The notes beneath the pieces were generated by a model. The model did no database searches. It was not told the DNA's origin and saw only the letters and a program-made list of their open reading frames with translations. Below, in pieces: positions 1 to 7,200 of a stretch of 13,025 nucleotides of DNA. Where the stretch lies: assembly GCA_001821155.1 (NCBI GenBank), contig MHSB01000007.1:1-13025 (forward strand), in the 5' to 3' direction. Within the stretch, counting starts at the first letter, position 1. Every line of letters starts with the position of its first letter. This DNA comes from Candidatus Taylorbacteria bacterium RIFCSPLOWO2_01_FULL_50_130. GTDB lineage: Bacteria; Patescibacteriota; Minisyncoccia; Phycocordibacterales; UBA10002. The translations under genes and the position numbers were made by a program.

Positions 1-1
1 A

Positions 2-748
2 GGCAAGGTCGCTCTCGTTACTGGTGCTCGGCGCGGAATGGGAAAGGCCCACGCGCTCGCGCTCGCCAGGCAGGGCGCCCAAGTGGCGGTGACGGATGTA
101 GATGAAAAAGAATGTGAAGTGGTGGTCGAAGAAATTAAAAAGAGCGGCGGGGAGGCCGCGGCATTTCGTTTGGATGTTTCGGAAGGGCGGGAGGTAGACA
201 GTGTTTTTGGCGAAACAATCAAGAAATTCGGCAGATTGGATATTCTGGTCAACAATGCCGGCATTTATTTCTCCAAGCCCGCGCTTCTGCTTTCGGAGGA
301 AGACTGGGACAAAATGCTCTCCGTCAATCTCAAGGGTCAATTTTTGTGCGCTCAACGGGCGGCGCGGGAAATGGCGAAAAACAAATGGGGACGAATTATC
401 AACATTGCCTCCGTCGCTTCCGGCCAGACAGGCATCGGCATAGCCGGGGGCGCGCATTATACGGCATCAAAAGGCGGCATTATCGGCATGAGCGAAACGC
501 TTGCGATTGAGTGGGCGCCGCTTGGAATTACGGTCAATGTGATTGGGCCGGGCGCCATTGATACGCCGATGGTTGGAGCCGCGCAAATTCCCAAGGCGGC
601 TTTTGACGCCATGATTTCTCGCATTCCGCTCAATAGAATGGGTAGGCCGGAAGAAATTTCCGCCACTGTCGTGTTTCTTGCCTCCGATGAAGCGAGTTAT
701 GTTACCGGCGCCACCTTTTTTGTGGACGGGGGTTGGCTCGCGGCGTAA
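2..748 (+). CDS. Short-chain dehydrogenase/reductase (SDR), 5' end cut by window
   Basis: Classical SDR oxidoreductase, NAD(P)(H)-dependent, resembling the FabG / glucose-1-dehydrogenase group. The reading frame is open from the window edge. The first ATG at 38 lies inside the cofactor motif TGARRGMG (residues V-T-G-A-R-R-G-M-G coded from about base 17), so the true start is upstream of the window. Counting from the ATG at 38, the frame shows an Asp at 20 closing the second beta strand, which usually favours NAD(H) over NADP(H). It also shows NNAG (72-75), catalytic Ser128, Tyr141 and Lys145 in YTASK, PGAIDTPM (171-178) and the family's C-terminal DGG motif. Visible length is 248 residues, so only a few residues are missing. 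The substrate cannot be read from sequence. It sits about 250 bases before the B12 riboswitch and is probably a separate transcript. Confidence 0.93.
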   Translation, partial: GKVALVTGARRGMGKAHALALARQGAQVAVTDVDEKECEVVVEEIKKSGGEAAAFRLDVSEGREVDSVFGETIKKFGRLDILVNNAGIYFSKPALLLSEEDWDKMLSVNLKGQFLCAQRAAREMAKNKWGRIINIASVASGQTGIGIAGGAHYTASKGGIIGMSETLAIEWAPLGITVNVIGPGAIDTPMVGAAQIPKAAFDAMISRIPLNRMGRPEEISATVVFLASDEASYVTGATFFVDGGWLAA

Positions 749-773
749 CAAAAACCGCAACCGCCATTTTTTT
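731..773 (+). terminator. Possible weak terminator after the SDR gene
   Basis: GGTT...GCGG (731-743, overlapping the stop codon) can pair with CCGCAACC (755-762) with a 5-base bulge, and seven T residues follow at 767-773. The stem is broken and the loop is long, so this is tentative. Confidence 0.25.
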
Positions 774-869
774 GAAGGCGCTATTTGCCGCATACGAGCG
801 TCTTGTTCATGCGTGGTATCTCGTTTGTTGACCGCCCTTTCTTTTCATGCGCCGGTTTGCTATCCACAG

Positions 870-898
870 TTGCTTTTGGAAATCGGTGGGGGTACATT
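870..898 (+). promoter_or_regulatory. Candidate promoter of the B12 operon
   Basis: TTGCTT (870-875) and TACATT (893-898) are separated by 17 bases, which places a transcription start near 905, directly before the palindromic operator at 908-929 and the riboswitch. Each hexamer matches its consensus only partly. The better argument is position: the ArsR gene has the same order of -10 box followed at once by the same palindrome. Confidence 0.4.
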
Positions 899-907
899 CT
901 AGTTAAT

Positions 908-929
908 TAGTTTCGATACTTCGAAACTA
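908..929 (+). promoter_or_regulatory. Palindromic operator upstream of riboswitch (ArsR-type site, split version)
   Basis: TAGTTTCGA (908-916) and TCGAAACTA (921-929) are perfect reverse complements separated by TACT. The left 14 bases (908-921) match the perfect palindrome before the ArsR gene (8899-8912) at 12 of 14 positions, and the right 14 (916-929) match at 10 of 14. Another TAGTT occurs at 900-904. The site lies just after the candidate -10 box, so a bound repressor would block initiation. It could instead be a short RNA hairpin at the 5' end of the leader. Confidence 0.5.
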
Positions 930-941
930 GACGGAATGCTT

Positions 942-980
942 CCGCCGCTCGCTGTTTTCGACACTTTCAGCGGGCGGCGG
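942..980 (+). other. GC-rich stem-loop between operator and riboswitch
   Basis: CCGCCGCTCGCTG (942-954) pairs with CAGCGGGCGGCGG (968-980) over 13 positions, counting one G-U pair, with a 13-base loop. No T-run follows, so it is not an intrinsic terminator. It would form a stable 5' hairpin on the leader RNA just before the aptamer and may protect or insulate it. Confidence 0.55.
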
Positions 981-1000
981 GGCGCTCCGGCATCCACAAA

Positions 1001-1136
1001 AATTTGCGGGCATTGGGGAACGAGGTGAGAATCCTCGACAGTGCCGCTACGGTGTTTCCTTCGGGATTCAAGGTTCGACCTTTTTCCCGATTCAAGGTCG
1101 AACCTTGGGGAAAGTCCGAGTACCAAGCCGCAAGTT
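1001..1136 (+). promoter_or_regulatory. Cobalamin (B12) riboswitch aptamer
   Basis: This leader RNA element binds a cobalamin and controls the genes behind it. The conserved core is visible: GGGGAA (1015-1020), then P3 formed by CGAGG (1021-1025) and CCTCG (1033-1037) around the loop TGAGAAT. Next is the catalogue-like GCCGCTACGGTG stretch (1043-1054). The 3' B12 box AAGTCCGAGTACCAAGCC (1112-1129) compares with E. coli btuB AAGCCCGAAGACCTGCC. P1 closes the domain: AATTTGCGG (1001-1009) pairs with CCGCAAGTT (1128-1136) over 9 positions with one G-U. A peripheral arm has TTTCC/GGAAA (1055-1059/1109-1113) and a perfect 14-bp stem (1069-1082 with 1094-1107). The variable arm between core and B12 box is compact. 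Which cobalamin form it prefers is not determined. The downstream genes are B12-related, which supports the call. Confidence 0.88.
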
Positions 1137-1142
1137 ATCGGT

Positions 1143-1237
1143 TGCACGTTTCTCGAAGCAAGGAACGGACCCTCTACAGAGGACCCCCTTGCTTGTGCAG
1201 GGGCTTCTTCGTGTCCGCGATGAAATATGCGGACACG
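1143..1237 (+). promoter_or_regulatory. Probable expression platform of the B12 riboswitch
   Basis: Directly after the aptamer, TGCAC + AAGCAAGG (1143-1147 and 1156-1163) pair with CCTTGCTT + GTGCA (1187-1199), with an inner CCTC/GAGG hairpin (1171-1174/1179-1182). A second perfect 9-bp hairpin follows: CGTGTCCGC (1210-1218) with GCGGACACG (1229-1237). Neither has a T-run, so classic intrinsic termination is not evident. Control may be through translation, Rho, or RNA stability. An in-frame ATG at 1220 lies in the loop of the second hairpin. Confidence 0.5.
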
Positions 1238-1273
1238 CAAAGACACCGTCATTTACCAGATAAGCACAAGCAT

Positions 1274-2905
1274 ATGTTTTCTTATTTTTCTAAGAGAATT
1301 GCCGCTTTTGCGGCCGTCGCTCTTCTTTCTGCCGCTGTCATTATTCCGGCATCGCGCCTTCTTGGCGAAGATAGTCCTTCGGTCGCGTATCTTAAAAGCA
1401 AGCCGCTCTCTCCCTGGAGCATCATGGCTCTCGCGGCTGCGGGGGAGCATCCGATCCTCGATTCTCTCCAGGAGATCTCGGCGGAAAAAGCCATTGACCT
1501 TGAAGCGCCGATTCTCGCGCTTACCGCCGCGGGGAAAGACCCGCGGACGTTCCCGAAGAATAATCTGATTCTCAAATTAAAAAGTTTCTATGACGGGACG
1601 CAGTTAGGGGATAGCGGCATTGTAAATGATGACATCTTCGGTTTGCTGGCCCTTATTGCGAGCGGAGAAAAGATGGAAGATGCCATTATGCTCGGCATCA
1701 AAGAATTTATTCTTTCCACGCAAAACACGGATGGCGGGTTTTCTTTCGCAGTGGGCGGCGGCAGTGATACGAACACGACCGCGGCCGCGATAATGGCGCT
1801 TCGCGCCGCGCTCCTTCCCGCAGACAACGGAGCATTAGTTAAGGCCATTTCGTATCTCAATGCGGCTCAAAACGAGGACGGCGGATTTCCCTACGACCCC
1901 AAAAGTGCATGGGGCGCCGCGTCCGACGCTTCTTCCGACGCGTGGGTGGTTATGGCGCTTCGAAGCGCTGGCATAGAAGCCGCGAGTTGGCAAAAAGCCA
2001 GTGCGAATCCGATAACACACCTTGAAGGACTGAAACAGGAAGCAGGGTTTTACCTTTACCAATCAGGAGGGCAAGAAGACAGTTTTACGCCGGTTACCAC
2101 TTCGTATGCCGTTCTCGCGCTCTCTGGAAAGACGCTTCCGGTTCGTGTAATCGTTTCGGAAACGCCAAGCGGCGCGGCGTTCAACGTACAGGTAGAAGGG
2201 AAAAGAGGGCTTCTCTGCGACGCTGATGGCGTTGGAAAAACGGCGCTTGACGCACTTCAGACGGCCGCGAATGTCTGCTCTCTCGCGTATCACGTGCAAA
2301 GCTCCGCTCTCGGCGACTATGTTGACGAGGTTGCGGGGGAAAAAGCGTCCGGCAATGCAGGATGGCTCTATACGGTGAATGGCGTACTGCCAAGCGTCGG
2401 CGCTAGCGCGTACGCGCTTATGGAAGGCGATGTGGTGCGGTGGTACTTCGGCAATTTAAATGGAACGCCCGCAAGCGAGAGCGTTCGCACGGAAGTGCCG
2501 CTTTCAGTCGTCATTGCGGCTCCGGCATCGCCGGGAGGCGGGAGCGAAGATACTTCCGGAGACGGAAATACTCTTTCCATGATTGTGGATGTTGCCGGCG
2601 CGGGAGGAAAGACGGACGGCGCGATTGATTTCGGCACGGCTTCGCGCGGCAGTATCGCTTTGCAAAACATCATGCTCAAAAACGGCGGCTCGATCGCGGC
2701 AACGGTCTCCGCTTCCGTTTCCGGAAACGCGGTTTTTCGCCGGTACCTGCGTCTTGATGAAAAACCATGGCGCGAATATCAGACGACCCTTCCAGGGAGC
2801 GCAAACAGCGCCGCGGCGCTTTCACTTCCGATTCCTGCGGACTATGCCGAAAGCGGCGCAAAGAGCGGTTCACTCATTTTTTGGGCGACGCCCACTGCGC
2901 AATAG
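1274..2905 (+). CDS. Secreted transcobalamin-like protein: alpha/alpha barrel plus DUF4430
   Basis: 543 residues, probably exported. The start at 1274 is chosen because a signal peptide follows at once (KR at 7-8, hydrophobic 9-27); longer frames run back through the riboswitch. Residues about 40-285 have squalene-cyclase/prenyltransferase-type repeats with QNTDGGF (150-156) and QNEDGGF (199-205), the kind of alpha/alpha barrel seen in transcobalamin and intrinsic factor. Residues about 290-393 are a DUF4430 domain with GWLYTVNG (363-370) and GDVVRWYF (385-392); the same domain forms the C-terminal half of animal B12 carriers. Cys315 and Cys335 could form a disulfide. A further beta-rich domain (about 430-543) ends the protein. 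No terpene cyclase DxDD motif was seen. Position directly behind the cobalamin riboswitch and before an ECF S-component-like gene supports a role in capturing corrinoid outside the cell. That role is inference; no exact family match can be proven here. Confidence 0.82.
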   Translation: MFSYFSKRIAAFAAVALLSAAVIIPASRLLGEDSPSVAYLKSKPLSPWSIMALAAAGEHPILDSLQEISAEKAIDLEAPILALTAAGKDPRTFPKNNLILKLKSFYDGTQLGDSGIVNDDIFGLLALIASGEKMEDAIMLGIKEFILSTQNTDGGFSFAVGGGSDTNTTAAAIMALRAALLPADNGALVKAISYLNAAQNEDGGFPYDPKSAWGAASDASSDAWVVMALRSAGIEAASWQKASANPITHLEGLKQEAGFYLYQSGGQEDSFTPVTTSYAVLALSGKTLPVRVIVSETPSGAAFNVQVEGKRGLLCDADGVGKTALDALQTAANVCSLAYHVQSSALGDYVDEVAGEKASGNAGWLYTVNGVLPSVGASAYALMEGDVVRWYFGNLNGTPASESVRTEVPLSVVIAAPASPGGGSEDTSGDGNTLSMIVDVAGAGGKTDGAIDFGTASRGSIALQNIMLKNGGSIAATVSASVSGNAVFRRYLRLDEKPWREYQTTLPGSANSAAALSLPIPADYAESGAKSGSLIFWATPTAQ

Positions 2906-2927
2906 AGCGGCCAATCCTTAATCCTTT

Positions 2928-2979
2928 ATCTTTAATCTTTAACAAAAGATCTGCTCCTTTTTCGTTAAGGATTAAAGAT
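2928..2979 (+). other. Stem-loop between the first two operon genes
   Basis: ATCTTTAATCTTTAAC (2928-2943) pairs with GTTAAGGATTAAAGAT (2964-2979) over 16 positions with one G-U, leaving a 20-base loop. It is AT-rich and no T-run follows directly. It could mark an RNA processing or stability site inside the operon. Confidence 0.5.
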
Positions 2980-3000
2980 TTTAAGTTCGTTAGAGTTTCC

Positions 3001-3522
3001 ATGAAGACATTAACTGCAATAATCTTCCTCACGATTATCGCTTTCATTCCGCTTATCGGATACGCCGTCGGCGTTTCCGTTTCCCCCGCCACGCTTCGAA
3101 TGGAAACTCGCGTAGGGAAAGAAGCTATCGCGCGATTTACGGTTTGGAATCCTTCCAAGGAAGTGGGGCTTTTCAGCGCGTATCCGGAAGAGTTTGAAGA
3201 GTTCATTACGCTCATTCCGTCGTCTTTCGTGCTTGAAAGCGGCGAGAAACGGGAAGTACTGGTAACGGGGAAACGTCGAGAGGCGGGCATCGTTCGCACC
3301 GCAATCGCGATAGAGGGGAGGATGCTCGGCGCTCCCGCGCTTGGCGTCGGCGGTGGTGTCCGCCTGCCGCTTTCTCTTGAAGTTAACGAGACGCGAAACG
3401 CTCTCACAGCTGCGGTCGCATCCGCCGCCGCGCCGACTCTCTTCGTATTGACGCTCCTCATCTTGCTTAGCGCAGTATTGCTGTACACATTGAAGCGCGC
3501 GGCGCGTCAGAGTACACTGTAG
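3001..3522 (+). CDS. Membrane-tethered beta-domain protein, hypothetical
   Basis: 173 residues, not recognised as a named family. The ATG at 3001 is chosen because it opens a signal peptide (MKTLTAIIFLTIIAFIPLIG). An extracytoplasmic domain (about 25-130) follows, with an immunoglobulin-like beta pattern: VSVSPATLRM at the start and SFVLESGEKREVLVTG in the middle, as in bacterial Ig-like domains. A C-terminal transmembrane helix (about 143-163) then precedes a short basic tail (KRAAR). The predicted layout is an outward-facing domain held by its C-terminal anchor. It lies 95 bases after the transcobalamin-like gene and 80 bases before the S-component gene. It may therefore tether or dock the secreted binding protein near the transporter, but this is guilt by association only. 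Other extracytoplasmic roles, such as an envelope structural protein, are possible. Confidence 0.72.
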   Translation: MKTLTAIIFLTIIAFIPLIGYAVGVSVSPATLRMETRVGKEAIARFTVWNPSKEVGLFSAYPEEFEEFITLIPSSFVLESGEKREVLVTGKRREAGIVRTAIAIEGRMLGAPALGVGGGVRLPLSLEVNETRNALTAAVASAAAPTLFVLTLLILLSAVLLYTLKRAARQSTL

Positions 3523-3575
3523 TTTGTTATTTAGGAGTTATGCAATCATGCAATTGAATCCTTACTCTCTCATTC

Positions 3576-3592
3576 TTAATCTTTAACAAAAG
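3576..3592 (+). repeat. 17-base direct repeat, second copy (first at 2932-2948)
   Basis: TTAATCTTTAACAAAAG occurs identically at 2932-2948 and 3576-3592. Each copy precedes an operon gene: 52 bases before the ATG at 3001 and 10 bases before the GTG at 3603. In the first copy it forms part of the 2928-2979 stem-loop. Confidence 0.7.
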
Positions 3593-3602
3593 CAGAACCA
3601 TC

Positions 3603-4190
3603 GTGAAGCAGTCATGGTTAAAACTCGCGGGCATGTTCGCGTTTGGCTTGCTGTTCCGCTTGCTCCCGTTTCGTCCGCCAAATGTAGAACTCATCATGGC
3701 AAGCCAGATGCCGGTCGCGAAGACCTACGGAAAACTTGCCGGTTTTTTCTTCGGCGCGTTTTCAATTCTCGCGTTTGACGTATTGACCGGAACGCCGGGG
3801 CCTTGGTCGCTGGTGACTGCTCCCACGTACGGACTTTTGGGTGTTTTCGCGGCGTGGTATCTCAAAAACCGCCATGGGAAGCGGCATTTTGCGTATTTCG
3901 CGCTCTTCGGGACACTGCTCTATGATGCCATTACGGGGCTTACCGTGGGGCCTCTTTTCTTTCATCAGCCGTTTCTCGCTGCGGTTCTCGGACAAATTCC
4001 TTTTACTTTTATGCATCTTCTTGGGAATATCGGTTTTGCAATAATACTGTCGCCAATGATTGAACGGTGGCTGGCGCCGCAGATAGTACTGGTGTATTCC
4101 AAACACCAAATACCAGGCGCCAAATTCCAGACAATATCCAATGTCAAAAGCCCGAAATTCTCGAATGAAGATTCTGCGTTTGTGATTTAA
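3603..4190 (+). CDS. ECF-type vitamin transporter S-component-like membrane protein (probable corrinoid uptake)
   Basis: 195 residues starting with GTG, with no ribosome binding site. It is strongly hydrophobic with about five or six membrane segments (about 8-24, 44-62, 68-88, 96-110, 114-132, 135-152). This size and pattern fit substrate-binding S-components of energy-coupling-factor transporters. The N-terminal RLLPFRPPN motif (19-27) resembles the DUF6580-type S-component-like family. The substrate is not readable from sequence; B12 or a precursor is inferred from the riboswitch, transcobalamin-like, NrdJ and PduO neighbours. The EcfA/EcfA'/EcfT energising module is not in the window and would have to be supplied elsewhere. 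After about residue 158 the protein stops looking like a membrane protein: a 30-residue tail is coded by an AT-rich repeat-like tract, suggesting an extended or decayed C-terminus. Confidence 0.72.
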   Translation: MKQSWLKLAGMFAFGLLFRLLPFRPPNVELIMASQMPVAKTYGKLAGFFFGAFSILAFDVLTGTPGPWSLVTAPTYGLLGVFAAWYLKNRHGKRHFAYFALFGTLLYDAITGLTVGPLFFHQPFLAAVLGQIPFTFMHLLGNIGFAIILSPMIERWLAPQIVLVYSKHQIPGAKFQTISNVKSPKFSNEDSAFVI

Positions 4191-4248
4191 GTCTTTGAAT
4201 GAATTTGTGCTTTGTTTGTAATTTGGGAATTGTAATTTGGGATTTTCA
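4095..4248 (+). repeat. AT-rich imperfect repeat tract at and after the S-component 3' end
   Basis: Short motifs of the type CCAAAnnCC recur from 4099 on (CCAAACACC, CCAAATACC, CCAAATTCC), with opposite-strand counterparts after the gene. The 13-mer TTGTAATTTGGGA is repeated at 4216-4228 and 4230-4242. The tract spans the last codons of the S-component gene and most of the gap before nrdJ. It looks like simple-sequence expansion rather than a gene. Confidence 0.5.
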
Positions 4249-4284
4249 CACAACGTTTTTTCAACTATCAGTTCGTATCATGCT

Positions 4285-7200
4285 ATGAATAATGCACCAA
4301 CAAACGTTGACACACAGGCTATTTCTGAAGTCCGCAAGCGCGACGGGCGCATCGTGCCCTTTGACATGACGCGCATCGAACAGGCAATTTCTCGCGCGTT
4401 CAAAGCAGTTGAAGAAGGAAGTGAAAAGGACGCGGCCCGGATTGCGTCGCTCGCGTCAGATGAGCTTGTCCGTCTTAAGGGACTTTCCCGCGACCCGCGA
4501 TTTCTCCCCTCCATTGAACTTATTCAGGATACCGTCGAGCAAGTGCTCATGCGGGAAGAATTCGGAAGAACCGCGAAGGCTTACATTCTCTATCGGCAAA
4601 AACGCGCGGAACTCCGGGAAAACCGCGGCATTGTCTCGAAAGAGATACGCGAGCTTGCGGAAGCGAGCAAACAGTATTTCAAAAACTCGCTCGGCGAATT
4701 CATCTACTATCGGAGTTACTCGCGTTGGATGCCGGAAAAAGGGAGGCGAGAGACTTGGATTGAGACCGTGAATCGCTTTATGGGCTTCATGAGGGAGATG
4801 TTAGGGGGGAAGCTCGATGAGAATACATATACCGAGCTTCGGGAAGGAATCCTCAAACACGAGGCGATGCCCTCCATGCGGCTTCTCCAGTTCGCCGGAA
4901 CCCCCGCGAAAACCACGAATGTCTGTGCCTATAATTGCTCCTACATCGCGCCGGAAAGATTCCAAGACCTTGCGGAAATCATGTACATTTCCATGTGCGG
5001 CGGCGGTGCGGGCTGGTCGGTGGAGAGCCAGAACGTCGGGAAATTCCCGCAAATTGCCATGCAAACCGGAAAGAAATTCCCCTCGTACCGCGTTCTGGAC
5101 AGCAAAGAAGGCTGGTGCGATGCGCTCTCGTTCGCGCTCTCGACGTACGCGTCCGGAGCAGACGTTGATTTTGACTTTAGCGCAATCCGCCCGGCGGGAA
5201 CGCGCCTCAAAACCATGGGCGGGCGCGCGTCGGGTCCGGGGCCCCTGCAGAAGCTTCTTTCATTCGCGCGCGAGCGCATCTTAAAACGGCAGGGGAAACG
5301 TCTCACCAACCTTGATGTCCACGACATTATCTGCATGATCGGAGATTGCGTAGTCGCCGGCGGCGTGCGCCGAAGCGCGATGATTAGTCTTTCCGATTTG
5401 GATGATGAGACGCTGCGCGACGCGAAAAAGGGCGCGTTCTACGTGACCGAACCACAGCGGATGCTTGCGAATAATTCAGCGGTGTACCGTGAGAAACCGA
5501 CGAGCGCGGAGTTTATGCGCGAGTGGCTCGCGCTTATGGAAAGCGGTTCGGGAGAGCGGGGGATTTTCAACCGTGGCATTCTCACTAAAATTTTGCCGAA
5601 GCGCCGCCTTGCGGCGCTTCGGGAGGAGCGCGGGTATTTTGACGAGTCCGGAGAAACCCTCATCGGTCCTATTGGCACGAATCCGTGTGTTACTGGGGAT
5701 ACTTTGGTTTATGTTGCTGACGGTCGGGGTCATGTACCAATACAACAACTTGCCGGAGAAGGCAAAGATATACCGGTGTTTTGTCTTGATGGAAGAGGGA
5801 GGATCGTGGTTCGCTACATGCGGCATCCTCGAGTGACCGGTTACAGACAGCCAATTTACGCTCTCACTCTCGACGATGGGTCGGTGGTGCGAACGACCGC
5901 CAATCACAAGTTTCGTCTAAGAAACGGAGCGTACCGAGAAGTGAGGGATTTAAAACACGGCGACAGCTTATTTATTATCACAAAGTACGAGGCATCCATA
6001 AAAGACATTTTTCCGACCGCTAATTCAAATTCTCAAAATTATTGGTGGGTTAATCGTGGCGGTTTAGTCGGTAATGATGCGGAACATCGTCTAATAGCCA
6101 GTTTCCATTACAATACAACAATACCCAAAAGTTATGTTGTTCACCACAAAGATAGAAACGCTGAAAACAATGCTCCTGGAAACTTGAAGATACTGTCAAA
6201 AGTTGACCATGATGCTTTGCATACAGATTTTATGGCCGGAGACAAAAATCCAATGCGCCGAGCCGCATATGAATGGAGCGACGAAAAATGGGCGGAGTAT
6301 AAACTAAAGCATTCAAATAATAACAAAGGGGAGCGGAACAAGAATTTCTCTGGCGTAACTGATAATGAATTACAACACCACGCCATGAAGCTTACGCGGT
6401 TAACTGGTGGTCGTTTTTCAAACAGGAATTGGATTGAATATGCCAAAGCGAATAATTTACCGCAGTCGTTTTGCAAGTGGCGGCGTGACCATCTGGGCGG
6501 CGTTTTAGGGCTGGCAAAGTGGGCGGCGTTGGAGCTTAGTTTTGAAAACATCGATGCCGATCCGCGCATTGCAGCTTCCTACAAAAAATATACGGCGCTC
6601 GGTTATGATTGCGAAATAACTAACAACCAATTCTTCATCATGAAATGTTGTGAAGTATGCAGCAAGATCTTTCGGACGACTATCTCGACCAGAGAATGTG
6701 GCATCTGCAGTATTTCCTGCGGTCTAGCGAAGAAATGGACTGATACCGATTTCCGGAAGAAAACTCTTTTGAAGATCAAAGCTACCCACGATTCATATAG
6801 AGGGGAGATGCGAGAAAAACAAGCCGAAGTTTATTCTGATTTAGTTTTCAATTTGGGTCGGGCGCCTCTTAAAGAAGAATGGAAGAGGGCGTGCCGCCAA
6901 AGGGGAATAAGTTTTGAGATTTCTCGGTCCTCATCGCCTTTTCTTTCCTACGCTGATTTGAAAGAGGCGGCGTCAAGGGTAAACCACAAAGTGGTGTCCG
7001 TTTCTTTAGTTGGTTACGAAGATGTTTACAATGGCACGGTGGATGAATTCCATAATTTTTTTGTTGGAGGATTTGCAGGAGTAACTAGAAACGGAAAAAG
7101 AAAATTTGTGTACCTCAATAATCCGCAGTGCGGAGAAATTATCTTGCAGTCCAAGCAATTTTGCAATCTTACCGAAATCGTCGCGCGGCCGGAGGACACC

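Noticed and set aside
1069..1107. GGTTCGA motif resembling a tRNA T-arm
   Set aside because: No acceptor, D or anticodon arms can be built around it; it is one arm of the perfect 14-bp riboswitch peripheral stem.
1004..1273. 90-codon N-terminal extension of the transcobalamin-like reading frame
   Set aside because: It lies across the riboswitch aptamer and expression platform, and the signal peptide begins only at 1274.
2767..3000. Longer reading frame for the 173-residue tethered protein starting at 2767
   Set aside because: It overlaps the end of the previous gene and would bury the signal peptide that begins at 3001.
2874..3488. Minus-strand frame of 204 codons opposite the tethered protein gene
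   Set aside because: No recognisable motif; the + strand protein has a signal peptide and membrane anchor in an operon context.
4237..4284. Upstream ATG for NrdJ
   Set aside because: The extra 16 residues come from repeat-like spacer sequence and precede the ATP-cone without similarity to it.
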